From contig NZ_QGTR01000001.1 in the NCBI RefSeq assembly GCF_003182275.1, positions 1,220,184 to 1,284,183 of the forward strand: DNA of 64,000 nucleotides, read 5' to 3'. The notes below the pieces were generated by a model. It worked only from the letters and a program-made list of their open reading frames with translations. It searched no databases and was not told where the DNA came from. This document shows, in pieces, positions 56,306 through 64,000 of the stretch. Both the position numbers and the translations under genes were made by a program. The DNA is from Hoeflea marina (GTDB taxonomy: Bacteria; Pseudomonadota; Alphaproteobacteria; Rhizobiales; Rhizobiaceae). The stretch's first letter is position 1; every line of letters begins with the position of its first letter.

Positions 56306-57682
56306 TTAACCGTTGACGGCGATTGCCTTTTCGGCGTCGCGGCCGCCCTTCATGCGCTCGGCCACCAGGAAGGCGAGTTCGAGCGCCTGGTCGGCGTTGA
56401 GGCGCGGGTCGCAGTGGGTGTGGTAGCGCTCGGACAGGTCGTCGCCCGACAGCGCGCGGGCGCCGCCGGTGCATTCGGTGACGTTCTTGCCGGTCATCTC
56501 GATGTGGATGCCGCCCGGATGCGTGCCCTCGGCGCGGTGGATCTGGAAGAAGGAATCCACCTCCGACAGGATGCGCTCGAACGGCCGTGTCTTGTAGCCG
56601 GCCAGCGAGATCGTGTTGCCGTGCATCGGATCGCACGACCACACCACCTTGCGGCCCTCGCGCTCGACGGCGCGGATGAGCTTGGGCAGATGGTCGGCGA
56701 CCTTGTCATGGCCGAAGCGGGCGATCAGCGTCAGCCGTCCCGCCTCGTTGGCGGGATTGAGGATGTCGATGAGCCGGATCAGCTCATCGGGCTGCAGCGA
56801 CGGGCCGCATTTGAGCCCGATCGGATTCTTGACGCCGCGGCAGAACTCGACATGGGCATGGTCGGGCTGGCGGGTGCGGTCGCCGATCCAGAGCATGTGG
56901 CCCGAGGTGGCGTAGAAGTCGCCCGAAGTCGAGTCGTTGCGGGTCATGGCCTCCTCGTAGCCCAGAAGCAGCGCCTCGTGACTGGTGAAGAAATCGGTCT
57001 CGCGCAGGCCGGGATGGTTTTCCGGCGTGATACCGATGGCCTTCATGAAGTCCATCGTCTCGGAGATCCGGTTGGCGAGCTTGTCGTAGCGCTCGGCCTG
57101 CGGCGAATCCTTGACGAAGCCCAGCATCCACTGATGCACGTTGTCGAGATTGGCGTAGCCGCCCTGGGCGAAGGCGCGCAACAGGTTGAGGGTCGCCGCC
57201 GACTGCCGGTAGGCCATGATCTGGCGTTCCGGATCAGGGATGCGCGACTTCTCGTTGAACTCGATGCCGTTGATGATGTCGCCGCGATAGCTCGGCAGCT
57301 CGACATCGCCCTGGCGCTCGACATTGGACGAGCGCGGCTTGGCGAACTGGCCGGCAATGCGGCCGATCTTCACGACAGGCTGCTGTGCGCCGAACGTCAG
57401 CACCACGGCCATCTGCAGGAAGACGCGGAAGAAGTCGCGAATGTTGTCGGCCTCGTGCTCGGCGAAGCTCTCGGCGCAATCACCGCCCTGCAGCAGGAAG
57501 CCTCGGCCTTCGGCGACATTGCCCAACGCAGATTTCAGCCTGCGCGCCTCCCCTGCAAAAACCAGCGGCGGAAACTTGGCCAGACGGAGTTCGGTTGCCT
57601 TGAGCGCGTCCGCATCCGGATAATCGGGAACCTGCTGGATCGGCTTGTTGCGCCAGCTCGTCGGGGTCCAATTCTGTGCCAT
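56306..57682 (-). CDS. aroG: Class II DAHP synthase
   Basis: Class II (plant-like) 3-deoxy-D-arabino-heptulosonate 7-phosphate synthase, the first shikimate-pathway enzyme, joining PEP and erythrose 4-phosphate. The 458 residues show [12 protein letters not shown] (metal-binding Cys), [71 protein letters not shown] and [19 protein letters not shown]. All catalytic blocks are present. The start [10 protein letters not shown] at 57682 has AGGTGA upstream. It is a single gene with its own terminator. Confidence 0.97.
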   Translation of the reverse strand: MAQNWTPTSWRNKPIQQVPDYPDADALKATELRLAKFPPLVFAGEARRLKSALGNVAEGRGFLLQGGDCAESFAEHEADNIRDFFRVFLQMAVVLTFGAQQPVVKIGRIAGQFAKPRSSNVERQGDVELPSYRGDIINGIEFNEKSRIPDPERQIMAYRQSAATLNLLRAFAQGGYANLDNVHQWMLGFVKDSPQAERYDKLANRISETMDFMKAIGITPENHPGLRETDFFTSHEALLLGYEEAMTRNDSTSGDFYATSGHMLWIGDRTRQPDHAHVEFCRGVKNPIGLKCGPSLQPDELIRLIDILNPANEAGRLTLIARFGHDKVADHLPKLIRAVEREGRKVVWSCDPMHGNTISLAGYKTRPFERILSEVDSFFQIHRAEGTHPGGIHIEMTGKNVTECTGGARALSGDDLSERYHTHCDPRLNADQALELAFLVAERMKGGRDAEKAIAVNG

Positions 57683-57826
57683 GTCACTCACCTGTTTCAC
57701 GCGCCAGCCGGCTCCGTGCCGGCTGCGCTCTCCCTAGTTTGCGGCGGCTTATAGCGGGTATGAGCCCGCGTGAAAACCCGGAAACGATTCGTCGCGCGCG
57801 AAGCTTCCCTGCCGGCATTGTTCGCG

Positions 57827-58495
57827 TCAGGTCCCGGAGATGGGGGTTTCGGCCCCGCCGGTCAATGCGGTGCCGAACAGGAGCCGTTCCTCGTCGCTGA
57901 GAATGACATTGCGCGGATAGCGCGGCTCATGCCGGTCGTCATGGATCGGCGTGTGGAACTCGTCCGTCTCGGCGATGAAGCGACGGACGCCGTCGGGACC
58001 GAATTCGCGGTGAAAACCCTGCAGCACCGCGTCGAGGTAGGAGCCGAGGATGGCGTGCCCGCCCGGAAGCTCGGGGAGCTCGGCGCGCGCCTCGTAGACA
58101 TAGAGCGGACAGCCTGGGAGCGCCAGCCCTGGCGCCAGCTGCAGATCCTCTGCGGCGATCTCGCGGCGATGGTAATGCGCCTCGCGTGCGTCGACGGCGC
58201 CGAGATTGAGCCTGCGGTCGAACACCAGCAGGCCGTCGATCGCCGCACCCTGCGCCCGACCCGCGGTCAGCAGCGACGGTCGCGGCCCGTCCGGCCCGTC
58301 CTCGACACCCGTCGAGCCGATATCGGGCTGCGCCCGCCAGTACCGCCGCCAGCCCTTGAGTCGCGCCGGCCAGGCGGCGACGATCTCTGTGCGCAGCGTC
58401 GCCCGGTTGACGAGCGAGCCATAGCCGAAATAGCCGATGAGATCGCCTGTCCGGGCAAGGGCATGAAGGTCGGGTTCGGGCTGGTCTGCGGGCAA
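57827..58495 (-). CDS. Gamma-glutamylcyclotransferase-fold protein
   Basis: About 222 residues of the GGCT/AIG2-like fold. The phosphate-loop motif YFGYGSLVNRATL is near the N-terminus, followed by LLTAGRAQGAAIDGLLVFDR, AREAHYHRREI, PLYVYEARAELPEL and a helical C-terminal region. The family releases 5-oxoproline from gamma-glutamyl compounds, though substrate varies. The start is uncertain: no ATG lies near the domain start, TTG 58495 is a plausible choice, and the frame stays open to 58693. It diverges from the aldehyde dehydrogenase gene. Confidence 0.75.
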   Translation of the reverse strand: MPADQPEPDLHALARTGDLIGYFGYGSLVNRATLRTEIVAAWPARLKGWRRYWRAQPDIGSTGVEDGPDGPRPSLLTAGRAQGAAIDGLLVFDRRLNLGAVDAREAHYHRREIAAEDLQLAPGLALPGCPLYVYEARAELPELPGGHAILGSYLDAVLQGFHREFGPDGVRRFIAETDEFHTPIHDDRHEPRYPRNVILSDEERLLFGTALTGGAETPISGT

Positions 58496-58699
58496 GGACT
58501 GGCTTTCTCTGGCTGAGGTCGGATCTGCGGTATCGCACCCGGAATGGGCGAAATGGTGACATATGTCAAAACCGCGCGCCGATTTCGCGGCTCGGATCGA
58601 CCTTCCGCCCTTGCCGTTCTGCAATTCGCTTGCCGGAAATGCCGCGAAATAGCTACAAACAGCCGTCACAAAGCGTTCCTCCAACCGGGGCAATTCCGC

Positions 58700-60073
58700 A
58701 TGTCATTGATCGCCGACATCACCCGCGAACTGCGCTCGACCTTCGAGACGCGCGCAACCCTGCCTCTGGAGTGGCGGCGCGGCCAGTTGCTGGCCCTCAA
58801 GGCGATGATCGAGGAGAACGAGGCCGACATCTTCGCCGCCCTTCGCGCGGATCTCGGCCGCTCCGACGCCGAGACCCGCATGGTCGAGACCGGCACCGTG
58901 CTTTCCGAGATCAGCCATGTGCTGTCGCATCTCAAGGCCTGGATGCGGCCGCGGAAAGTGTCGACGCCGCTCTCCAACCAGCCCGGCCGCAGTTCGATCA
59001 TCTCCGAGCCGCTCGGCGTGGCGCTGATCATGGCGCCCTGGAACTACCCGTTCTATCTCGTCTGCATGCCGCTGATCGGCGCGATCGCCGCCGGCAACTG
59101 CGCCGTGGTCAAGCCCTCGGAGATCTCGGCCGCCACCTCGCGCCTGCTCGCCCGCCTGATCCCGGCCTATCTCGATCCGCGCGCCGTCCGTGTCGTCGAA
59201 GGCGACGCCGAGACCGCCAGGGAATTGCTCGAGGAGCGCTGGGACCACATCTTCTTCACCGGCGGCGAAGCCGTGGGCCGGCAGGTCATGGCCGCGGCAG
59301 CCAGGCACCTGACGCCGGTGACGCTGGAACTCGGCGGCAAGAGCCCCACCATCGTCGAGCCCGATTGCGACCTCGCGACCGCCGCCCGGCGCATTGCCTG
59401 GGGCAAGTTCCTCAATGCCGGACAGACCTGCGTCGCGCCCGATTACGTGCTGGTGCATGAGTCGGCGGCCGACGAACTGGTTACCCGGATGAAGGCCGAA
59501 ATCACCGGCTTCTTCGGCGCCGACCCGAAGGCGAGCGCCGACTATGCGCGCATCGTCAACGACCGGCATTTCCAGAGGCTCTCCGGCCTGCTCGGCGACG
59601 GCCATGCCGAGTGCGGCGGCGAGACCGAGCCCGCCTCGCGCTACATCGCGCCCACCGTGCTGACCGGTGTCGATCCCGCCTCGCCGGCCATGCAGCAGGA
59701 GATCTTCGGCCCGCTGCTGCCGGTCATCCCCTACTGCTCCCTCGACGAGGCGCTTCAATTCGTCAACCAACGTCCCCGGCCGCTGGCGCTCTATCTGTTC
59801 TCAAACTCGGGTGTGACGCGCGACCGGGTGATCGACGAGACCAGTTCCGGCGGCGTCTGCGTCAACGACGTGGTGATGCATCTCGCCGTCCCCGGCCTCC
59901 CCTTCGGCGGCGTCGGCCCGAGCGGCATGGGCGCCTGCCACGGCCGCGCCTCCTTCGACACATTCAGCCACGCCAAGTCGGTGCTGGCCAAGTCCGAGCG
60001 CTTCGACGTGCCGCTGCGCTACCCGCCCTTCTCCGCGCTCAAGACCCGGCTGATAAAACTGGTCGGCGGCTAG
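58700..60073 (+). CDS. Aldehyde dehydrogenase, class 3-like
   Basis: 457-residue NAD(P)-dependent aldehyde dehydrogenase. Segments: IMAPWNYPFYLVCMPLIGAI, VVKPSEISAATS, FFTGGEAVGRQVM, the general base in LELGGKSPTIV, and the catalytic Cys in FLNAGQTCVAPDYVL. The short N-terminus and the end RYPPFSALKTRLIKLV place it in the ALDH3/coniferyl-aldehyde-like group. The substrate is unknown. The start MSLIADITREL at 58700 has CCGGGG upstream; an open frame of 52 codons precedes it. Confidence 0.93.
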   Translation: MSLIADITRELRSTFETRATLPLEWRRGQLLALKAMIEENEADIFAALRADLGRSDAETRMVETGTVLSEISHVLSHLKAWMRPRKVSTPLSNQPGRSSIISEPLGVALIMAPWNYPFYLVCMPLIGAIAAGNCAVVKPSEISAATSRLLARLIPAYLDPRAVRVVEGDAETARELLEERWDHIFFTGGEAVGRQVMAAAARHLTPVTLELGGKSPTIVEPDCDLATAARRIAWGKFLNAGQTCVAPDYVLVHESAADELVTRMKAEITGFFGADPKASADYARIVNDRHFQRLSGLLGDGHAECGGETEPASRYIAPTVLTGVDPASPAMQQEIFGPLLPVIPYCSLDEALQFVNQRPRPLALYLFSNSGVTRDRVIDETSSGGVCVNDVVMHLAVPGLPFGGVGPSGMGACHGRASFDTFSHAKSVLAKSERFDVPLRYPPFSALKTRLIKLVGG

Positions 60074-60207
60074 GGCCTTTTGCTGGAACGGACACTCGCT
60101 GCGTCCTGCGCCCCGGGTCATCTTGATGCATGTCAAGGCCTGACCGCGGGCGTGAGCTAAAGTCGAACTGCGCCACTGCCCCGTGGCAAACACCGGACCG
60201 AGACACG

Positions 60208-60642
60208 ATGCCCGACCAGATCCATATCATCTGCCCCTCCTGCCGGGCGAAGAACCGCATCCCGGCAGCCCGGCTCGGCGGCAGGCCCACTTGCGGCGCC
60301 TGCAAGGCGCAGTTGTTCCCGGATGCGCCCTTCGAGCTCGACGAGGCCGGGCTCGACCGGCATCTCAAGGGCGACGAGATCCCGCTGCTGGTCGATTTCT
60401 GGGCGCCCTGGTGCGGGCCGTGCCGGATGATGGCGCCGGCCTTCGCCGAGGCATCCAGACAGGTGGCGCCGCTGGCCCGCTTCGCCAAGCTTGACACCGA
60501 ACAGCATCAGCGCGTCGGCGCCCGCTTCCAGATCCGCGGCATTCCGCTGATCATCCTGTTCGACAGGGGCCGCGAAACCGCCCGCCAGACCGGCGCCATG
60601 AACGCCGGCCAGATCGTCCAGTGGGTGCGGCAGCAGGTGTAG
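60208..60642 (+). CDS. trxC: Thioredoxin 2
   Basis: 144 residues. An N-terminal zinc ribbon (IICPSCRAKNRIP, RPTCGACKAQLFP, four Cys) precedes a thioredoxin domain with DFWAPWCGPCRMMAP and the cis-Pro segment RGIPLIILFDRG. The zinc ribbon is what separates TrxC from TrxA. It is a cytoplasmic disulfide reductase, oxidative-stress induced in other bacteria. I start at MPDQIHIICPSC; the frame is open 26 codons further. Confidence 0.95.
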   Translation: MPDQIHIICPSCRAKNRIPAARLGGRPTCGACKAQLFPDAPFELDEAGLDRHLKGDEIPLLVDFWAPWCGPCRMMAPAFAEASRQVAPLARFAKLDTEQHQRVGARFQIRGIPLIILFDRGRETARQTGAMNAGQIVQWVRQQV

Positions 60643-60795
60643 AGGCGCGGCGCGCGCATAAATTGGCAGGCACCACCAGCTTGATGGATAGGAGTCAATC
60701 CGAAACCTGTGGTTACTTACCAAATAAAACGCAATTCTTCTTGACTTCAGTCAATACTCGGACTCACCTGTGATTGTATCTTGGTGAGAACCCCG

Positions 60796-61743
60796 ATGTA
60801 CGCAATCATCCGTACCATCATTGTCTTCACTCTATCAGCGACTCTTGTCGCTGCTCAGCCGCTGATCGATGACGAAGCCCGACTGAAGGCCGTCACCGAG
60901 GCTCTGTTTGCTCCCGGACGTAATTTACTGGATGTCAAGCTGGCGGTCGACGCGCTTGTTGACCCCACGAGCAATCCTGCGGCGGTGGCAGTCGAAGTCG
61001 ACAGGATGACCCGCGACATTTCCACCGTCGCCGGCCCCCTCGCGCCTGCTCAGGACAAGCTCACCGCTCTCCGCCGCTATCTCTATGAGCCGGGCGAATG
61101 GAACGGCCAAAACCCATTCCGGTATGATTTCGACGATCCGCTCGGCGACAATCCCGAAAACCGTTCGTTGCAACGCTATCTGGCGACGCGGCGCGGCAAC
61201 TGCGTCACCATGCCGATCCTGTTCGCGGTGCTTGGACAGCGCCTCGGCCTGGACATGACATTGGCGGAAGCGCCGCTGCATCTTCTGGTCAAATACACGG
61301 ATGAAGCTGGCGCGGTCTGGAACCTCGAAGCGACGAGCGGCGGCGGCTTCACCCGTGATCTCTGGTACCGGCGAAAATTGCCGATGTCGGACGAGGCGGT
61401 GGCGAACGGCATCTATCTGAGGCCCCTTTCGCATGCGGAAGCCACGGCGGTCATCGCCAGCTTTCTGGTCGAGCATTATCTCGCCGTCGGCGAGTTCGAA
61501 CAGGCGGTTGCCGTCGCCGACGTGCTCCTTACCCACTACCCCCGCTTTGCCTATGGACAGGTCAAGAAGGGCAGCGCCTATGCAGGCATGCTGCGGCGTG
61601 AACTCGAGGGCAGATATGCCCGGATCGAGGATATTCCGCCTGATCTGAAGGCCAAGGCTGACAAATGGTATCGAGAGAATCTTCAGGCTTTTGCAAAGGC
61701 CGAGGCGTTGGGCTGGCGGCCCGAGGACGGTCAATCGCAATAG
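60796..61743 (+). CDS. Secreted transglutaminase-like/SirB1-domain protein
   Basis: 315 residues with a signal peptide (IIRTIIVFTLSATLVAA). The core resembles the transglutaminase-like SirB1 N domain: LRRYLYEPGEWNG, LQRYLATRRGNCVTMPILF (Cys), EAPLHLLVKYTD (His) and WNLEATSGGGFTRD. The C-terminal part has TPR-like helices (FLVEHYLAVGEFEQAVAVAD, HYPRFAYGQVKKGSAYAGML). The Cys-His pair could support peptidase or transferase chemistry; this is inference. Start ATG 60796. It lies 31 bp upstream of the RHS/AHH toxin gene in the same direction, so it may belong to the same transcript. Confidence 0.75.
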   Translation: MYAIIRTIIVFTLSATLVAAQPLIDDEARLKAVTEALFAPGRNLLDVKLAVDALVDPTSNPAAVAVEVDRMTRDISTVAGPLAPAQDKLTALRRYLYEPGEWNGQNPFRYDFDDPLGDNPENRSLQRYLATRRGNCVTMPILFAVLGQRLGLDMTLAEAPLHLLVKYTDEAGAVWNLEATSGGGFTRDLWYRRKLPMSDEAVANGIYLRPLSHAEATAVIASFLVEHYLAVGEFEQAVAVADVLLTHYPRFAYGQVKKGSAYAGMLRRELEGRYARIEDIPPDLKAKADKWYRENLQAFAKAEALGWRPEDGQSQ

Positions 61744-61774
61744 CAATTCTGTGAGACGATAAAGGGGAAAGGCA

Positions 61775-62641
61775 ATGACGAAATCCACATTGAAGGGCAG
61801 CTTCAATGCGCTCGCCCGCGCCCTCTCGGTGCTGCTCATCGCCGCCATGATGACCGTCACCTTCGGCGAGGCCGCCAATGCGCGCTTCATCTCGCCCGAC
61901 ACGATGGACCCGACGCAGCCGGGCGTCGGCACCAACCGCTATGCCTATGCCGGCAACGATCCGGTCAACAAGAGCGACCCGAATGGGCATGTAATCGAGA
62001 CTGCATGGGACGCCGCGAACGCCGCCTGGGGCTGGAAATCTGCATATGACAATTGGCAGGCAGGCAACTATTTCACGGCATCCATTGACGCGGCCGGCGC
62101 CACCATCGATTCCGTGGCTGCGGGAGTACCATTTGCGCCCGGCGGCGCCACGACAGTTATTTCAGGTGGCAAGAAGCTTGGCGGGATTGTCGGAAAATGG
62201 GCCAATTCGCTAAGGAGCCAAGGATATCAATTTCACCACATAGCGCCCAAAAGCCTGTCAAACCATCCCGCCATTGCATTGACGGGCTTCGACATGGAAA
62301 AGATGGGCAACAGGCTTGCGCTCCCGAGCACTCCAGGATTGCATCCCACCCGAACCGTTCACCAGGGCAGACATATTGATAAATATGTTGATCATTTCGA
62401 GGAGGTATTAGACCGCGTAGTAGCTGACATTAAAAGCGGAAGGATAACTCCTCAACAAGGCCGCGAGATCATCGAAAAGGCAGTTACGCGAGAACGCAAA
62501 GATCTGAAAGATGGCAACCGAATGCTCAATCAGGCCAGCGTCTATGGCAAGAACGCGTCAAAGGCCGACGATACCAAGTCAGGTGGTGGTGAGAACCCCA
62601 ATGCCGCGAACAGTCCTTCCAAATCGCCACACCTCGAGTAA
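61775..62641 (+). CDS. Secreted mini-RHS toxin with AHH-type nuclease domain
   Basis: 288 residues in three parts. Residues 1-36 are a Sec-like signal ([20 protein letters not shown]). Residues 37-72 are the final RHS-core motif ([20 protein letters not shown], then [16 protein letters not shown]) that normally closes an RHS shell of 1000 or more residues. Residues about 150-215 match the AHH family of HNH/ENDO VII nucleases: FHHIAPKSL (His154-155), [14 protein letters not shown], and [11 protein letters not shown] (His190, 196, 200). The rest of the RHS barrel is absent. GGGGAAA precedes the ATG. An Imm11-like gene follows by 16 bp. Nuclease activity and target are inferred; no test exists here. 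Confidence 0.8.
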   Translation: MTKSTLKGSFNALARALSVLLIAAMMTVTFGEAANARFISPDTMDPTQPGVGTNRYAYAGNDPVNKSDPNGHVIETAWDAANAAWGWKSAYDNWQAGNYFTASIDAAGATIDSVAAGVPFAPGGATTVISGGKKLGGIVGKWANSLRSQGYQFHHIAPKSLSNHPAIALTGFDMEKMGNRLALPSTPGLHPTRTVHQGRHIDKYVDHFEEVLDRVVADIKSGRITPQQGREIIEKAVTRERKDLKDGNRMLNQASVYGKNASKADDTKSGGGENPNAANSPSKSPHLE

Positions 62642-62657
62642 AGCAACGGAGAATAGG

Positions 62658-63236
62658 ATGCAAAGCTGGATTTGGGCTATTCCGCAACCGGAAGGCGGTA
62701 AGCCTTGCGCGCATTATTCTCACGGGAAAGTGCGCATTGAGGCCTATGAAATCAAAGAGGATGCCCCGCTCACCGTAACTCGACCCGATGACATCATCCT
62801 GAATATCGGGCGTCGGTCACTCAAGCGGCTGGACGGATACCGTTGCCTGCCGAACGTTATCCGCACCCCTCTGCTGGATGAGCCGCTGTCAGGCATCGTC
62901 AGCCGGTTTGCCGGCGCGGATGTCCAGTATCTCCCCGCCACCGTCGAGGCGCGGGATGGAGTGACAACCCGCTACCGGCTCGCCCGTCCGCTGGTGCACT
63001 TGCCCTGCCTCGATCCGGACCGATCCGATGTATCATGGGTGGTGCCCGGGGAATCGGTCGCGATGGCCCGCCATATCGAGTTCCGGCCCGGCTGTCTCGG
63101 CGACAGGCACTTCGTCCGCGACAGCTATACGCATTTCACCGTCGTCTCCGAAGCGTTGAAGGACGCGCTGCTGGAGACAAGGGATCCGGGCCTGTTCTTC
63201 ATCGAGCCGGAGAACTACTATCCGATCCCGTTTTGA
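62658..63236 (+). CDS. Imm11/DUF1629-like immunity protein, copy 1
   Basis: 192 residues. It has no signal peptide, consistent with a cytoplasmic immunity protein. It shows the DUF1629/Imm11 layout: VQYLPATVEARDGVTTRYRL, LARPLVHLPCLDPDRSD and an ending EPENYYPIPF. Position directly after the AHH toxin (16 bp) is the typical toxin-immunity order. It would bind and block the nuclease. A nearly identical second copy starts 784 bp downstream. The family call is from recalled features and gene order. Confidence 0.75.
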   Translation: MQSWIWAIPQPEGGKPCAHYSHGKVRIEAYEIKEDAPLTVTRPDDIILNIGRRSLKRLDGYRCLPNVIRTPLLDEPLSGIVSRFAGADVQYLPATVEARDGVTTRYRLARPLVHLPCLDPDRSDVSWVVPGESVAMARHIEFRPGCLGDRHFVRDSYTHFTVVSEALKDALLETRDPGLFFIEPENYYPIPF

Positions 63237-63441
63237 CGATGCCCCCCGATGCCTGCTCTGAGCGGTCGGGGATGATTTGAAGTGACCTTGTCCGCCGGTG
63301 CCCGCCGCCCTGAGCGCCGCCTCGAAGATCGTGCAGTTGCGCTCGATCACGTCGCGGGCGACACGGGCGGGCTCGCCGTTGACGGTGTCGCCAACAGTCC
63401 TTCCAAATCGCCACACCTCGAGTGAAGCAATGGAGACCGTG
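63237..63441. other. Junction between repeat units with a relic of a toxin 3' end
   Basis: 205 bp. The last 45 bp (63397-63441) repeat the toxin's 3' end (coding [10 protein letters not shown] and a stop) and the immunity-gene leader at 62613-62657; the stop is TGA here and TAA in the first copy. The preceding 160 bp do not match the first toxin. In frame with the relic it reads ALDHVAGDTGGLAVDGVA, without a start. I read it as a recombination scar. Confidence 0.6.
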
Positions 63442-64000
63442 ATGCAAAGCTGGATATGGGCAATTCCGCGACCGGAAGGCGCCAAGCCCTGCGCAGACTA
63501 TAGTGATGGGAAAGTCCGTATCCATTCCTATGAAATCAAGGAGGATGCCCCGCTCACCGTATCCCGACCCGATGACATCATCCTGAATATCGGGCGTCGG
63601 TCACTCAAGCGGCTGGACGGATACCGTTGCCTGCCGAACGTTATCCGCACCCCTCTGCTGGATGAGCCGCTGTCAGGCATCGTCAGCCGGTTTGCCGGCG
63701 CGGATGTCCAGTATCTTCCCGCCACCGTCGAGGCGCGGGACGGTGTGACCACCTGCTACCGGCTCGCCCGTCCGCTGGTGCACTTGCCCTGTCTCGATCC
63801 CGACCGATCCGATGTATCATGGGTGGTGCCCGGGGAATCGGTCGCGATGGCCCGCCATATCGAGTTCCGGCCCGGCTGTCTCGGCGACAGGCACTTCGTC
63901 CGCGACAGCTATACGCATTTCACCGTCGTCTCCGAAGCGTTGAAGGACGCGCTGCTGGAGACAAGGGATCCGGGCCTGTTCTTCATCGAGCCGGAGAATT
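63442..64000 (+). CDS. Imm11/DUF1629-like immunity protein, copy 2 (3' cut by window edge)
   Basis: 186 codons are visible, starting MQSWIWAIPRPEGAKPCADY, and the window ends before the stop. The first 110 bp differ at many sites from copy 1, and the rest is almost identical, with only scattered changes. That gradient suggests gene conversion or a cassette shift with a variable N-terminus. No cognate complete toxin lies before it, so it is an orphan immunity copy in this window. Confidence 0.78.
   Translation, partial: MQSWIWAIPRPEGAKPCADYSDGKVRIHSYEIKEDAPLTVSRPDDIILNIGRRSLKRLDGYRCLPNVIRTPLLDEPLSGIVSRFAGADVQYLPATVEARDGVTTCYRLARPLVHLPCLDPDRSDVSWVVPGESVAMARHIEFRPGCLGDRHFVRDSYTHFTVVSEALKDALLETRDPGLFFIEPEN

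Noticed and set aside
60117..60160. Possible further palindromic element (ATGCATGTCAAGG) after the aldehyde dehydrogenase gene
   Set aside because: Only the left arm is recognisable; the 29-nt core and right arm are missing.
60741..60754. TTGACTTCAGTCAA palindrome upstream of the transglutaminase-like gene
   Set aside because: Six-bp arms only and no -10 at a sensible distance; may be chance.
63033..63485. 150-codon minus-strand frame across the immunity junction
   Set aside because: Runs antisense through the immunity gene and the repeat; no family seen, though the segment at 63280-63390 remains unexplained.

Overview
The window is a GC-rich, densely coded alphaproteobacterial chromosome segment. 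Gene content and neighbourhoods point to Hyphomicrobiales (Rhizobiales): cckA, recA and alaS lie close together, dksA lacks its zinc cysteines and sits beside a FliO-like gene, malic enzyme is fused to a phosphotransacetylase-like domain, there is a GPR/RgsE-type polar-growth protein, and DUF2865 and intergenic palindromic elements of rhizobial type are present. I cannot fix the genus from sequence alone. No rRNA, tRNA, CRISPR array or insertion sequence was found.

Layout. 1-0.6 kb: 3' end of an autotransporter barrel. 0.7-1.5: AraC/GyrI-like regulator. 1.7-5.8: alaS and recA, with a LexA-type box in the recA promoter. 6-7.9: psuK-psuG (pseudouridine breakdown). 8-13.5: OmpA-like lipoprotein, CckA hybrid kinase, FliO-like protein, DksA. 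13.8-17.7: SixA-like phosphatase, YcjX/YcjF pair, secreted protein. 18.9-24.5: a 1855-residue autotransporter with 11-12 passenger repeats whose barrel is nearly identical to the one at the window start. 24.8-26.6: folP-folB-folK. 26.7-29.6: DUF922 protein, a candidate anti-Shine-Dalgarno small RNA, ferredoxin reductase, 2Fe-2S ferredoxin, Hpt protein. 30-35.1: GPR/RgsE-like giant coiled-coil protein. 35.1-40: VOC protein and the Mla-type lipid transport operon (mlaE-mlaF-mlaD-lipoprotein). 40-49: dipeptide epimerase, malic enzyme, DUF2865 protein, MFS transporter, an AT-rich orphan membrane protein, nadE. 49-55.6: LTA-synthase-like enzyme, small lipoprotein, DODA-type dioxygenase, GFA protein, dimethylformamidase-like protein, HigBA-like toxin-antitoxin pair. 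55.6-56.3: a cluster of intergenic repeats. 56.3-60.6: class II DAHP synthase, gamma-glutamylcyclotransferase, aldehyde dehydrogenase, thioredoxin 2. 60.8-64: the most unusual region.

The right end carries a miniature polymorphic-toxin module. A transglutaminase-like secreted protein precedes a 288-residue protein in which a signal peptide is joined directly to the terminal RHS-core motif and then to an AHH-type (HNH/ENDO VII) nuclease domain. An Imm11/DUF1629-like immunity gene follows. The toxin's 3' end plus the immunity gene is then repeated 784 bp downstream, and this second copy is cut by the window edge. The normal RHS shell is missing, so this is either a secreted orphan toxin tip or the remnant of a larger RHS locus.

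The rest is mostly core cell biology: SOS repair (recA), cell-cycle phosphorelay (cckA and an Hpt protein), polar growth (GPR), envelope lipid homeostasis (mla), folate and aromatic biosynthesis, and NAD synthesis. Surface and conflict genes (autotransporters, RHS/AHH-Imm11, HigBA-like pair, AT-rich membrane gene) are interspersed. All statements rest on reading the sequence and translations by eye; no database search was run.
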